From contig CANKZQ010000001.1 of NCBI GenBank assembly GCA_947488345.1, positions 62,001-126,000 on the forward strand: a stretch of DNA of 64,000 nt, written 5' to 3'. A program made the position numbers and the translations under genes. A model generated the notes under the pieces. That model did not search any database. It was not told the DNA's origin and saw only the letters and a list, made by a program, of their open reading frames with translations. Positions 25,598 through 34,938 of the stretch are shown here, in pieces; the stretch's first letter is position 1, and every line of letters begins with the position of its first letter. The stretch is from an uncultured Flavobacteriaceae bacterium (lineage in GTDB: Bacteria > Bacteroidota > Bacteroidia > Flavobacteriales > Flavobacteriaceae).

Positions 25598-26182
25598 TTA
25601 ATTTGTTAAAATAATATTATTTTTTTCTATTACTTTTCTCAAATTAATGAGTGCATAACGCATTCTACCCAAAGCTGTATTGATGCTTACACCTGTTTGT
25701 TCAGAGATTTCTTTAAAGCTCATATCTCTGTAAATACGCATCATTAATACTTCTTTCTGATCTTCTGGTAATTCTTCAACTAGGTTACGAACATCAGAAT
25801 GTATTTGATCTTTAATTAATGCTTTTTCGGCATTTAAAGATGAATCACTCAACACAGAAAATATATCAAACTCATCCGTATTCTTGAATGATGGCATTCT
25901 GTTGTCTTTTCTAAAGTGATCGATTACTAAATTATGTGCAATTCTCATTACCCAAGGCAAAAATTTACCTTCTTCATTGTAATTTCCTTTTTTTAAGGTA
26001 TTAATTACTTTGATGAAAGCATCTTGAAAAATATCTTCTGAGATATCCCTGTCTAGAACCTTTGAATAAATAAAACTGTAAATTCTTTGTTTGTGACGAC
26101 CGATTAGGATTTCTAATGATCTTTCGTTTCCACTAATGTAGTTACTAACTAAAACGCTGTCGTTTAATTGATTTTTGTGCAT
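25598..26182 (-). CDS. RNA polymerase sigma factor, sigma-70 family (ECF-like)
   Basis: A 194-residue sigma factor. Region 2 reads LIGRHKQRIYSFIYSKVLDRDISEDIFQDAFIKVINTL (about residues 26-63) with KFLPWVMRIAHNLVIDHFRK, and region 4 has LPEDQKEVLMMRIYRDMSFKEISEQTGVSINTALGRMRYAL. It belongs to a conserved flavobacterial ECF-like group found near uvrA. No anti-sigma gene is adjacent; instead the 47-residue protein follows. It has a housekeeping promoter and a leader of about 130 bases. Target genes are unknown. Confidence 0.93.
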   Translation of the reverse strand: MHKNQLNDSVLVSNYISGNERSLEILIGRHKQRIYSFIYSKVLDRDISEDIFQDAFIKVINTLKKGNYNEEGKFLPWVMRIAHNLVIDHFRKDNRMPSFKNTDEFDIFSVLSDSSLNAEKALIKDQIHSDVRNLVEELPEDQKEVLMMRIYRDMSFKEISEQTGVSINTALGRMRYALINLRKVIEKNNIILTN

Positions 26183-26316
26183 AATTCCCTTTTTTATAAT
26201 GAAGCTATGAGACTTCGTTAATAATGATTAAAAGTAGAACTATACTATAAGCGTAAATTTTTAGGTTAGGGGAAACTAGTTCCGAAATTGTTAAAGTCAC
26301 TATGAGATGACCGAGG

Positions 26317-26349
26317 CAAATATAAAGACAAACTTTTGAATAAAACAAA
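26317..26349 (-). promoter_or_regulatory. Housekeeping promoter of the sigma gene
   Basis: On the minus strand TTTG (26349-26346) and TATATTTG (26324-26317) are 21 bp apart. The start codon is at 26182, giving a leader of roughly 130 bases. The divergent uvrA has a TATCTTTG -7-like box at 26406-26413. Confidence 0.55.
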
Positions 26350-26441
26350 TTTTTTTTAATAAAATTTTAATTTAAACTTAATTTTTATACCAAATTGTAA
26401 GTCAGTATCTTTGCAATTATTTCATATTTTAAAGGCTTTCC

Positions 26442-29222
26442 GTGAAGATAAACGACCTAAACCCAAAAGATTATATAATTATTAAAGGAGCAGCATTACA
26501 CAACCTAAAAAATGTCGATGTAGCTATTCCGAGAAACAAATTAGTGGTAATTACCGGACTTTCTGGTTCTGGAAAGTCGAGCCTAGCTTTTGACACATTA
26601 TATGCAGAGGGGCAGCGAAGATACGTTGAAAGTCTATCGTCGTATGCTCGTCAGTTTTTAGGGAAATTAAATAAACCCAAGGTAGAGTACATCAAGGGAA
26701 TTGCGCCTGCGATTGCCATCGAGCAAAAAGTAAATAGTACCAACCCTCGATCTACCGTTGGTACCTCAACCGAAGTGTATGATTATATGAAATTGCTCTA
26801 TGCGCGCATTGGAAAAACCATCTCCCCTATCTCAGGCAATGAAGTCAAAAAAGACAGTGTTTCAGATGTATTAAACTATCTAAAATCATTTGAAATAGAT
26901 ACAAAATTACTCTTATTAGCCCCAATTATCATTGATAAAGGTCGAAAACTAGAAACACTCTTGCATGTGCTAGAACAGCAAGGTTATGCAAGAATAAAAG
27001 TCAATGATACGATTGTAAGAATTAATGAATACACACCAAAAAAAGGTGATAATCTCTTTCTGGTAGTCGATCGAATTGTTATGAATCATGATGAAGATTT
27101 CTTTAATCGATTGGCCGATTCAGTTCAAACGGCCTTTTTCGAAGGAAAAGGAGAGTGTGTCATAGAAAAAATAGCGGATGATAGCACTCGAGTTTTTAGC
27201 AATAAGTTCGAGCTAGACGGAATGACTTTTCTAGAACCAAATACTCATTTATTCAGCTTTAACAACCCTTATGGGGCCTGTCCTACGTGTGAAGGTTATG
27301 GCAATATGATAGGAATTGATAAAGATTTGGTAATTCCGAACACCACGTTATCTATTTTTGATAATGCCATTGCACCATGGAAATCTGAATCTTTTCAGAT
27401 CTATAAGGATAACTTAATAGATAACGCCTATAAATTTGATTTCCCTATTCATAAACCTTATTACGAATTAACTCCAGCGCAACAGCAATTACTATGGGAT
27501 GGCAATACCTATTTTGACGGATTGCACACATTTTTTAAATTTTTAGAAGAAAAGACCTATAAAATCCAATATAGAGTCATGTTATCTAGATATCGCGGAA
27601 AAACTGAATGCACTGAATGCTTTGGTCAGCGGCTACGTCAAGAAGCTAATTATGTAAAAGTTGGAGGCAAAACTATAACTGAATTAGTTCAGTTACCGAT
27701 CGATGAAGTTCTTGCCTTCTTTAAGCAATTATCATTATCTGAAAACGACTTCAGTATCGCTAAGCGTCTATTAAAAGAGATTAATAATCGTTTGACTTTT
27801 TTATATGATGTTGGTTTAGGATATCTTACCTTGAATAGAACATCGAACACCCTTTCTGGTGGAGAAAGCCAACGTATTAACTTAGCCACATCTCTTGGTA
27901 GTAGTTTAGTCGGGTCTATGTATATTTTAGATGAACCTAGTATTGGTTTGCACTCGAGAGACACTGAACGTCTAATAAAAGTATTAAAAGGGCTACGTGA
28001 TTTAGGAAATACGGTCATCGTTGTTGAGCATGATGAAGATATTATGAGAGCGGCAGATTATATTATTGATATCGGCCCTGAAGCGGGTACTTTTGGCGGA
28101 GAATTAGTTGCCGAAGGTGATTTTAAAAAATTACTCAAGGCAGATTCATTAACAGCCAATTATCTCAATGGTGGCATGCAGATTGCCATTCCCGAAAAAC
28201 GGAAAACCTCTAAAAATTATATTGAAATTGTCGGCGCTCGAGAACATAATTTAAAAAATATTGACGTTAAATTTCCATTGAATACGTTAACCGTTGTAAC
28301 GGGAGTTTCCGGTAGTGGAAAAACAACGCTGATACGAAAAATTTTGTACCCGGCTCTTCAGAAACTTCTCTATAATTATGGTGAAAAAGCAGGACAATTT
28401 ACCGAGTTAAAAGGCGACTATACCTCAGTTCAACATATTGAATTTGTCGATCAAAATCCTATCGGAAGGTCTAGTAGATCTAATCCGGTTACCTATATAA
28501 AAGCCTATGACGATATTAGGGCCTTATTTACGCTTCAAAAGTTAGCGAAAGTACGAGCTTATAAAGCAAAGCACTTTTCATTTAACGTCGATGGTGGGCG
28601 CTGCGAAACCTGTAAAGGTGATGGAAAGGTAGTCGTTGGAATGCAATTTATGGCTGATGTTCATTTGATTTGCGAAACATGTAAAGGCAAACGCTTTAAG
28701 AAAGAGATTCTCGAAGTACAATTTGAAGGTAAGTCTATTGCCGATGTACTTAGCTTGACAATTGATGATGCTATCGCCTTTTTTAAATTACATAATCAAA
28801 AAAGAATAATTTCAAAATTACAACCTTTACAGGACGTAGGATTGGGATATGTGCAGCTCGGACAGTCTTCTTCTACCCTTTCGGGTGGAGAAGCACAGCG
28901 GATCAAATTGGCTTCGTTTCTAGTCAAAGGAATTACCAAAGACAAAACGCTTTTTATTTTTGACGAACCAACTACGGGTTTACACTTTCATGACATCAAA
29001 AAATTATTAGCATCATTCAATGCGCTGCTGGATAAAGGACACTCTATTATTGTAGTGGAACATAACATCGATTTAATTAAATGCGCTGACTATATTATAG
29101 ATTTAGGACAAGAAGGTGGTAAAAATGGTGGTGCTCTTTTATTTGAAGGTACTCCAGAAGAGTTAGCCAAATCTAAAAAGTCATATACCGCTAAATACCT
29201 GAAAGAGAAATTATACGTATAA
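26442..29222 (+). CDS. uvrA: Excinuclease ABC subunit A
   Basis: A 926-residue DNA-damage recognition ATPase. The start is GTG ([11 protein letters not shown]). Two ABC modules are visible: Walker [10 protein letters not shown] (residues 39-47) and GVSGSGKTT (about 622), with signatures [12 protein letters not shown] and [12 protein letters not shown]. Zinc-binding pairs [15 protein letters not shown] and [16 protein letters not shown] are intact. It acts with UvrB in nucleotide excision repair in the cytosol. Flavobacteria often carry two uvrA copies; whether another exists here is not visible. A terminator follows. Confidence 0.97.
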   Translation: MKINDLNPKDYIIIKGAALHNLKNVDVAIPRNKLVVITGLSGSGKSSLAFDTLYAEGQRRYVESLSSYARQFLGKLNKPKVEYIKGIAPAIAIEQKVNSTNPRSTVGTSTEVYDYMKLLYARIGKTISPISGNEVKKDSVSDVLNYLKSFEIDTKLLLLAPIIIDKGRKLETLLHVLEQQGYARIKVNDTIVRINEYTPKKGDNLFLVVDRIVMNHDEDFFNRLADSVQTAFFEGKGECVIEKIADDSTRVFSNKFELDGMTFLEPNTHLFSFNNPYGACPTCEGYGNMIGIDKDLVIPNTTLSIFDNAIAPWKSESFQIYKDNLIDNAYKFDFPIHKPYYELTPAQQQLLWDGNTYFDGLHTFFKFLEEKTYKIQYRVMLSRYRGKTECTECFGQRLRQEANYVKVGGKTITELVQLPIDEVLAFFKQLSLSENDFSIAKRLLKEINNRLTFLYDVGLGYLTLNRTSNTLSGGESQRINLATSLGSSLVGSMYILDEPSIGLHSRDTERLIKVLKGLRDLGNTVIVVEHDEDIMRAADYIIDIGPEAGTFGGELVAEGDFKKLLKADSLTANYLNGGMQIAIPEKRKTSKNYIEIVGAREHNLKNIDVKFPLNTLTVVTGVSGSGKTTLIRKILYPALQKLLYNYGEKAGQFTELKGDYTSVQHIEFVDQNPIGRSSRSNPVTYIKAYDDIRALFTLQKLAKVRAYKAKHFSFNVDGGRCETCKGDGKVVVGMQFMADVHLICETCKGKRFKKEILEVQFEGKSIADVLSLTIDDAIAFFKLHNQKRIISKLQPLQDVGLGYVQLGQSSSTLSGGEAQRIKLASFLVKGITKDKTLFIFDEPTTGLHFHDIKKLLASFNALLDKGHSIIVVEHNIDLIKCADYIIDLGQEGGKNGGALLFEGTPEELAKSKKSYTAKYLKEKLYV

Positions 29223-29224
29223 AA

Positions 29225-29251
29225 AAAAACCGAAGTGAAACTTCGGTTTTT
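29225..29251. terminator. Bidirectional terminator after uvrA
   Basis: Arms AAAAACCGAAG and CTTCGGTTTTT around TGAAA. It lies between the convergent uvrA and TPR genes. Confidence 0.9.
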
Positions 29252-29272
29252 ATCTATTTTCATGGAGTCAAT

Positions 29273-29971
29273 TTATTTTTTCTCCTCCGCGGTTTTTCCG
29301 TCAATAATTGACTGTAAATTCTCTTTAGCAAATACAAAATCTGATTGTAATGCAATAGCTTTTTCGAAACTAACTTTCGCAGAAGCGTTATCTTTCATCG
29401 CAAACTGTATCAATCCTTTTAAATTGGCAATGGCAGCTTTCAAATCAACTTGTTGATTATGGTTCTTATTGATTGCATATGTAACCTTAATTTTACCCGT
29501 ATCCTTTAAGCTTTCAGCCTTTTTTACGGCCATCAACGCTTCTTTATTTTTCTTCGTACCAAAATAAAGATTCGCAAGTTTATAGGCATGGTAATTATTG
29601 TTAGACTTCGCTGTTAACTTCGCATAAGATTGGGCAGCCTTATCAATAGCACCAATACTCTCGAGTGAAATGGCCTGCATCTCAAGAATTTCTAGTTTGT
29701 TACTGTCTCTGCTCAACACATCGGTACAAACCATAAAACAAGAAGTATATTTTCTACTATTAAAATAGACATAGGCTAAACTGTCTTTATACGTACTGTT
29801 AGCGCCTTCTTTCGCAATAATTGTATACAAACTATTGGTAGCGATCGTATTATCACCATACGCCAAGGCTTGTTTCATGATCAATTTATCGAGTGACGTA
29901 TCTTGTTTTTCTTGGGCATAAAAACTCATAACAGCTAGTAAAGCACCAAGTGTAATGTAATATTTTCTCAT
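29273..29971 (-). CDS. Secreted TPR-like protein
   Basis: About 232 residues, starting MRKYYITLGALLAVMSFYAQ, which forms a signal peptide; an ATG three codons upstream is in frame. The mature part is helical with tetratricopeptide-like units, for example AQSYAKLTAKSNNNYHAYKLANLYFGTKKNKEALMAVKKAE (about residues 113-153) and ASAKVSFEKAIALQSDFVFAKENL near the end. It probably works as a periplasmic protein-interaction scaffold. Function unknown. Confidence 0.8.
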   Translation of the reverse strand: MRKYYITLGALLAVMSFYAQEKQDTSLDKLIMKQALAYGDNTIATNSLYTIIAKEGANSTYKDSLAYVYFNSRKYTSCFMVCTDVLSRDSNKLEILEMQAISLESIGAIDKAAQSYAKLTAKSNNNYHAYKLANLYFGTKKNKEALMAVKKAESLKDTGKIKVTYAINKNHNQQVDLKAAIANLKGLIQFAMKDNASAKVSFEKAIALQSDFVFAKENLQSIIDGKTAEEKK

Positions 29972-30058
29972 AAAGTTCAATTTTTATTCTGGATGCAAAT
30001 GTATTTAAATAATTGAAAACTAAAACTTAAAGTTTTAATAAAATAATTAGACACAAAA

Positions 30059-30084
30059 AAAGCCCTTCATAAATGAAAGGCTTT
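30059..30084 (-). terminator. Terminator of the tRNA-His transcript
   Basis: On the minus strand AAAGCCTTTCAT and ATGAAGGGCTTT pair around a two-base loop with one mismatch, then a T run follows, starting 8 bases past the tRNA 3' end. Confidence 0.82.
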
Positions 30085-30092
30085 GTCTTTTG

Positions 30093-30167
30093 GGTGGAAG
30101 ATGGGGCTCGAACCCACGACCCTCGGTACCACAAACCGATGCTCTAACCAACTGAGCTACAACCACC
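30093..30167 (-). tRNA. tRNA-His (anticodon GTG)
   Basis: A cloverleaf folds on the minus strand: D stem GCTC/GAGC, anticodon stem TCGGT/ACCGA with loop TTGTGGT (anticodon GTG), T stem GTGGG/CCCAT around TTCGAGC. An extra G precedes position 1 and the discriminator is C, both identity marks of tRNA-His. CCA is not encoded. The acceptor stem GTGGTTG/CTTCCAC has two adjacent T-T mismatches at pairs 5-68 and 6-67. Confidence 0.95.
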
Positions 30168-30184
30168 ATATTAAGTTGCGGGTG

Positions 30185-30215
30185 CAAATATACTCTATTT
30201 GCATATTTGAACAAA
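30185..30215 (-). promoter_or_regulatory. Promoter of tRNA-His
   Basis: On the minus strand TTTG (30215-30212) and TATATTTG (30192-30185) are separated by 19 bp, a perfect match to the Bacteroidota housekeeping consensus. The tRNA 5' end follows 18 bp downstream. Confidence 0.75.
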
Positions 30216-30334
30216 TAAAAAAATAAAAAATCTCATTTTAAATCTCTTCGATTTAAACCAATCTTAATTTTAATCATAGTACTTTTGTCATCACATGAGG
30301 TTTTACCTCTTTTCACTTTCAGAAGTTATACGTT

Positions 30335-31579
30335 ATGAAACGCATTACACATTTCTTATACGATTATTTAGTCTCCATTGGGTTGACAGAAAACGCAGCG
30401 AAATATTTAAACATGTTCGCCCTATTATTGCTACTGTTATTATTTCTTTTTGTCATCGATTTTGTTGCCCGAAAATTGCTACGTGCTATTTTTAGTCGAT
30501 TGGCGAATCGATCTAAGACTAACTTCGACGATATTTTAATCACAAATAAAGCACCCAGAAACATTGCACATATCATCCCATTACTTATTGCCTTGGAGTT
30601 TGTGCCTATTGTATTTTCTGATTTTCTCTATGTTGAGGATATTGTTGAGAAAATCTTACAAGTATTCGGAATTGTCTTAACACTTTGGATTGTAAGAAGT
30701 GTGTTAAATACCTTAAAAGATTATTTCAAAACTCTACCAAGTTTAAAAGATAAACCCATCGATAGTTATATCCAAGTATTTATGATTTTTGCTTGGATTG
30801 CAGGAATCATGGGAGCTTTTGCCATTATAACGAACACTTCTATCTGGAAGTTTTTTACGGCGCTTGGCGCAGCCTCTGCTGTTATCATTTTAATTTTTAA
30901 GGATACAATCTTAGGATTTGTGGCAAGTATTCAAGTGTCCATAAATGATATGGTACGCATTGGTGATTGGATAACCTTTGAGAAATATGGAGCTGATGGT
31001 GATGTCATCGAAATTAACTTAGCCACTGTAAAAGTTCAAAATTTTGATAAAACCATAACCACCATACCCACCTATGCATTGATCTCTGATTCTTTTAAGA
31101 ATTGGCGCGGTATGACAAACTCGCAAGGGAGGCGGATTAAAAGAGCTGTCAGTATAAAAATTGAAAGTATTAAATACTTATCGAATACTGATGTAGAAAA
31201 ATTACAAAAGATTCAATTAATTTCGGATTATCTTGAAACAAGTCAAGAAAAAATTAATGCTTTTAATGAAGAGAATAATGTTGACAAAAACATCCTACTG
31301 AACGGAAGAAATTTAACAAATATTGGTGTTTTTAGAAAGTATGCCGAAACCTATATAAATCAGCATTCGGCAATCAATAAAGAAATGATGATCATGGTGC
31401 GTCAGCTCGCACCTACTACACAAGGTGTGCCCATTGAAATCTATGCCTTTAGTGCAGACAAGCGTTGGGCAAATTATGAATACATTATGGCCGATATTTT
31501 TGATCATATCTTAGCAGCTGTAAAGTATTTTGATTTGGAAGTATTTGAGTTACCCAATAGTGCTAGTTTTAAGTTATAA
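30335..31579 (+). CDS. MscS family mechanosensitive channel (YbdG-like)
   Basis: A 414-residue inner-membrane protein, close to the 415 residues of E. coli YbdG. Five hydrophobic helices precede the pore-lining helix and the beta domain, visible as KFFTALGAASAVIILIFKDT and SIQVSINDMVRIGDWITFEK (about residues 185-225), then GDVIEINLATVKVQNFDKT and TIPTYALISDSFKNW. It releases solutes on hypo-osmotic shock. A TACTTTTG -7-like box lies at 30280-30287. Confidence 0.9.
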   Translation: MKRITHFLYDYLVSIGLTENAAKYLNMFALLLLLLLFLFVIDFVARKLLRAIFSRLANRSKTNFDDILITNKAPRNIAHIIPLLIALEFVPIVFSDFLYVEDIVEKILQVFGIVLTLWIVRSVLNTLKDYFKTLPSLKDKPIDSYIQVFMIFAWIAGIMGAFAIITNTSIWKFFTALGAASAVIILIFKDTILGFVASIQVSINDMVRIGDWITFEKYGADGDVIEINLATVKVQNFDKTITTIPTYALISDSFKNWRGMTNSQGRRIKRAVSIKIESIKYLSNTDVEKLQKIQLISDYLETSQEKINAFNEENNVDKNILLNGRNLTNIGVFRKYAETYINQHSAINKEMMIMVRQLAPTTQGVPIEIYAFSADKRWANYEYIMADIFDHILAAVKYFDLEVFELPNSASFKL

Positions 31580-31646
31580 AGTGTAACCTTTATGCTACTT
31601 CAAACTACTAATTGATACCTTGTTTAATCTAAAAACAACGTAAAAC

Positions 31647-32588
31647 ATGAAGTCAATACTCAAAATTTTGTGTTTTTGTACTATGTTGTATAGTTGTGAA
31701 ACGACAGAATCGACAACAATCACTTCTACAAATACAGAACATCTAAAATACTTCGGATTTACACTAATAGATACTTTTTGGGATGATCCATTGGATGCTG
31801 AGGAAAAAACAAATTATTTAGATGAAGTAGCCTCATTTTCGAATATTGCTGATCTATTAATTCTAGAACCTAGTGATAACATATTGCAGAGATTACTATT
31901 CATGAAGGCTAATAATGTGAAAGCTATTCTTCACATTAACGAAATATTCTTTGAGAATGTTCGTACAGGTGGTCCTAGTGGAAAAGTATATGATTTAAGA
32001 AGTAATTACCAAGAAAGATGGGATACGTTTCTCACTACCAACAATTTGAGCGCTAATACATCAATGATAGAAGTGTTCTATTTAGGAGAAGAACCTACTT
32101 GGAATAGTATTTCTTTTACCGAATTAAAGTTAGCCTCAGACCATATAAAATCTACTATATCCAATGTTCCAATTATGTTAATAGAAGCCTATCCCGCGGT
32201 TAATGAATTGGAAGTTCCAAATTCTATAGATTGGGTTGGTTTTGATCACTACTTCATAAAAGATCCAAAAAATAATCCGGTCTTTTTAAATGAACTATCC
32301 ATACTAAAATCCAAATTATCAAATGACGATCAAAAAATAGTATTCATAATGGATGCGCATTATATAGAAGAAGGTCATGGCGATTTTGGCGATATCGATA
32401 CAATCGAAATGGGAAATGTGGCCAATAGTTATTATGAATTGGCCATTTCAGAAAGCAAGGTTATTGCACTCATTGGCTATACCTGGCCCGGAGGTTTTGA
32501 TACGAACGAAGCCCTTGGAGCAAGACAACTTCCTCGGCAAGTGCAAGATGAATACACCAGAATTGGTAAAGAAATTACTGGTAAATAA
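31647..32588 (+). CDS. Lipoprotein of unknown function, TIM-barrel-like
   Basis: A 313-residue protein with a lipoprotein signal: MKSILKILCFCTMLYSC, lipobox LYSC (cysteine 17). The rest reads like an alternating beta/alpha barrel with acidic residues at strand ends, such as YLGEEPTW, IDWVGFDHYF, IVFIMDAHYI and IGYTWPGG, the manner of glycoside-hydrolase barrels. No family is recognised with certainty and the catalytic pair cannot be named. It precedes a TPR gene by 36 bp, so the two are probably one operon. Confidence 0.65.
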   Translation: MKSILKILCFCTMLYSCETTESTTITSTNTEHLKYFGFTLIDTFWDDPLDAEEKTNYLDEVASFSNIADLLILEPSDNILQRLLFMKANNVKAILHINEIFFENVRTGGPSGKVYDLRSNYQERWDTFLTTNNLSANTSMIEVFYLGEEPTWNSISFTELKLASDHIKSTISNVPIMLIEAYPAVNELEVPNSIDWVGFDHYFIKDPKNNPVFLNELSILKSKLSNDDQKIVFIMDAHYIEEGHGDFGDIDTIEMGNVANSYYELAISESKVIALIGYTWPGGFDTNEALGARQLPRQVQDEYTRIGKEITGK

Positions 32589-32624
32589 TCTGTATCTTGT
32601 TGCTTCCAAATACAACCATCTTAT

Positions 32625-33593
32625 ATGAAAAAGCACGTATTCATCGCCATTGCACTAGTTTCTTATTCTTTAGTACACGCTCAAGAAGCTTCCGAAAAAA
32701 TCAAAGAAATCTCTAAAAAAGCCTGTGAATGTATTAGTAAAATTGATATTAATGAAGAGAAAAAAATAAAAAGCAAAGAGATTAAGTTTTGTATTTCAGC
32801 TGCAAGTACAGGATATCAATTAAAAGAAAGCTTATCAAAAATGGTGAGTAAAACACAAGATACCCTGAACAAGATAGAAGATGTTTCTAAGATAGACTCC
32901 TTAGTCATTGGCAAAGAAGATATCAATGTTATAGACTCAGATGAAAATTATAAAGAAGTAGAGGCCTATTTATATGATAATTGTAGTGTTTTGAATGATG
33001 TTTATTTCACTGATAATACAGAGCACGATAACTCCTTTTCAGATCGTAAAAAGGCACTGCGATTTTATGAAATTGGTCAAATTGCTTTTCAGCGACAAAA
33101 TTATAAAAAGGCCATCAGCAATTACAAAAAGGCCGTAAAAGCAGATAGAAAGTTCGCCTTTGCATGGGATAATCTAGGTTACAGTTACAGAAAAACAGGT
33201 GACTATAAAAAAGCCATTAATTGTTATAATAAATCATTGTCACTCGACCCTAAAGGAAAAATGCCTTTAATGAACATCGCCGTCGCCTACCAGTTAAACA
33301 ACGATATTAAAAATGCGAAAAAAGCTTATGAGACCTATAAAGGGTACTATGCAAATGACCCTGAAGGATTTTATGGTCTTGGCAGAATTTATTATATCGA
33401 AAAAGATTACGAAGCGGCTTTAGACAATATGATAAAAGCCTATTATCTATATAAGGAAATGAATTCACCTTATAATATTGATGCTCAAAAACATATCTCA
33501 TTCATGTATAAAGAGCTAAAAGATGCCAATAAGTTGGACCTATTCAATCGTGTGGCAAAAAAACATAAGTTGAATGTGAATATTCAAGAATAA
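32625..33593 (+). CDS. Secreted TPR protein
   Basis: A 322-residue protein with signal peptide ending VHAQ at about residue 19. A cysteine-bearing region (KKACECISKI, then KEIKFCISAAS and YLYDNCSVLND) recalls the flavobacterial family of secreted proteins with a conserved CxC motif. The C-terminal half has at least three TPR units: YKKAISNYKKAVKADRKFAFAWDNLGYSYRKTGDY, the following KKAINCYNKSLSLDP, and EAALDNMIKAY. Interaction scaffold; partner probably the upstream lipoprotein (inference from adjacency). Confidence 0.8.
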   Translation: MKKHVFIAIALVSYSLVHAQEASEKIKEISKKACECISKIDINEEKKIKSKEIKFCISAASTGYQLKESLSKMVSKTQDTLNKIEDVSKIDSLVIGKEDINVIDSDENYKEVEAYLYDNCSVLNDVYFTDNTEHDNSFSDRKKALRFYEIGQIAFQRQNYKKAISNYKKAVKADRKFAFAWDNLGYSYRKTGDYKKAINCYNKSLSLDPKGKMPLMNIAVAYQLNNDIKNAKKAYETYKGYYANDPEGFYGLGRIYYIEKDYEAALDNMIKAYYLYKEMNSPYNIDAQKHISFMYKELKDANKLDLFNRVAKKHKLNVNIQE

Positions 33594-33645
33594 CTGATTT
33601 CAAATATACGCACATATTGATCCCATGTGCCATCTAAAAACAAAC

Positions 33646-34362
33646 CTACTTTAATTTATCTAGGCTACTTACAGCGATAAAACGTTCAACTGTAAAGCCT
33701 TCACCTGCCTCTGCTCCTATCAACCTACCTAAATCTTGTGCTCTATAACGAATACTATCTAAAAAGTTTTTACTCGTAATTGGCGAAACAGGTTCTTTGT
33801 TATTGGGATCGTAGAATTGAGAACTATAAGCCTGAACTGCTTCCATTTTTTTATCAATAAATCCGGAAACATCCACCACAAAGTCAGGTTCTAAGTTTTT
33901 CCATTGAATATAATGATACACTTGCTTTGGTCTCCACTCCTTTTGCAATTCTCCATTTAAGCTTGTTTCTATTTTTCTCAAACCAGATAAAAAACAAGCG
34001 TCACTTGCCAACTTACTCCCCTTACCATGATCTATATGTCTATCATCAACGGCATTACACAACACAATATCGGGTTGATATTTGCGAATGATTCTAATAA
34101 CTTCTAATTGATGCGCTTTATCATTTACAAAGAAGCCATCCGCAAAAGCGAGATTCTCCCGCACGGTTAACCCCAAAATTTCTGAAGCAGTAGCCGCCTC
34201 TTTATCACGTAGGTCAGCAGATCCACGAGTACCTAACTCTCCTCGAGTTAAATCTAAAACCCCGACTTTCTTTCCTAAAGAAATTTCTTTTGCAATTGTT
34301 GCAGCACAGCCCAATTCAATATCATCAGGATGTGCCCCGATAGCGAGTATATCTAATTTCAT
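33646..34362 (-). CDS. bshB1: Bacillithiol biosynthesis deacetylase BshB1
   Basis: A 238-residue PIG-L family zinc deacetylase. The metal site AHPDDIELGCAATIA (residues 14-28) and the HIDHGKGS segment (about 113-120) are intact, and the length and GELGTRGSADLRDKEA segment match BshB1. It removes acetyl from GlcNAc-malate to give GlcN-malate in the cytosol, the second step to bacillithiol. bshA and bshC are not in this window. Confidence 0.92.
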   Translation of the reverse strand: MKLDILAIGAHPDDIELGCAATIAKEISLGKKVGVLDLTRGELGTRGSADLRDKEAATASEILGLTVRENLAFADGFFVNDKAHQLEVIRIIRKYQPDIVLCNAVDDRHIDHGKGSKLASDACFLSGLRKIETSLNGELQKEWRPKQVYHYIQWKNLEPDFVVDVSGFIDKKMEAVQAYSSQFYDPNNKEPVSPITSKNFLDSIRYRAQDLGRLIGAEAGEGFTVERFIAVSSLDKLK

Positions 34363-34414
34363 ATAATGTAAATGTAGCTCAAATATACTACAAGTATTTT
34401 TTTAACAAAATTTT

Positions 34415-34438
34415 AATTAGTTGCATATGCAACTAATT
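34415..34438. promoter_or_regulatory. Perfect 24-bp palindrome, probable MarR operator
   Basis: Half-site AATTAGTTGCAT (34415-34426) is followed at once by its reverse complement, with no mismatch. It lies 25 bp before the MarR start, and a TAAATTTG -7-like box is at 34451-34458 between the two. MarR dimers bind such palindromes, so autoregulation of the MarR-RND operon is likely (inference). Confidence 0.7.
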
Positions 34439-34462
34439 TATTGCTATCCGTAAATTTGCTCT

Positions 34463-34927
34463 ATGAAATCGAAAAAAATAACCATTGATTTTGAAACTTC
34501 CATCGCCCCATGGTTAGGTAAAACAATGAAAATTGTTGATTACTACATGCATGAATCTATGACCAGTAACAGTTTAGATTTAACTAAGGAGCAAATGATT
34601 GTGTTGAAACGCCTACATGACAGAGATGGGATTCCTCAAAACGAGTTGGCTTTTTTAACCTTACGAAATAAATCTTCATTAACACGCCTATTGGTAAAAA
34701 TGGAAAAAAAAGGACACATCGTAAGAAAAAAGGATCCACTAGACAAGCGTGTCAATAATGTATACTTAACTTCCATGGGTCGCGAAACTTATAAGAAAAC
34801 AAGACCCATTATAAAGAACTTGATAGACACTATGGAGACAAATATTTCGGACATAGAAAAGGAGCAAATGATTGCATTATTACAAAAAATACAATTCAAT
34901 TTTACATCAACAAAACCATCTCTTTAA
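34463..34927 (+). CDS. MarR family regulator of the RND operon
   Basis: A 154-residue winged-helix protein. The recognition region reads DGIPQNELAFLTLRNKSSLTRLLVKMEKKGHIVRKKDPLDKRVNNVYLTSMG (about residues 53-104), with the classic DKR of the wing. It starts the efflux operon: the membrane-fusion gene follows after 11 bp. The upstream palindrome is the likely operator. If the -7 box at 34451-34458 is used, the mRNA would be nearly leaderless. Confidence 0.92.
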   Translation: MKSKKITIDFETSIAPWLGKTMKIVDYYMHESMTSNSLDLTKEQMIVLKRLHDRDGIPQNELAFLTLRNKSSLTRLLVKMEKKGHIVRKKDPLDKRVNNVYLTSMGRETYKKTRPIIKNLIDTMETNISDIEKEQMIALLQKIQFNFTSTKPSL

Positions 34928-34938
34928 CAGGATAAAAA

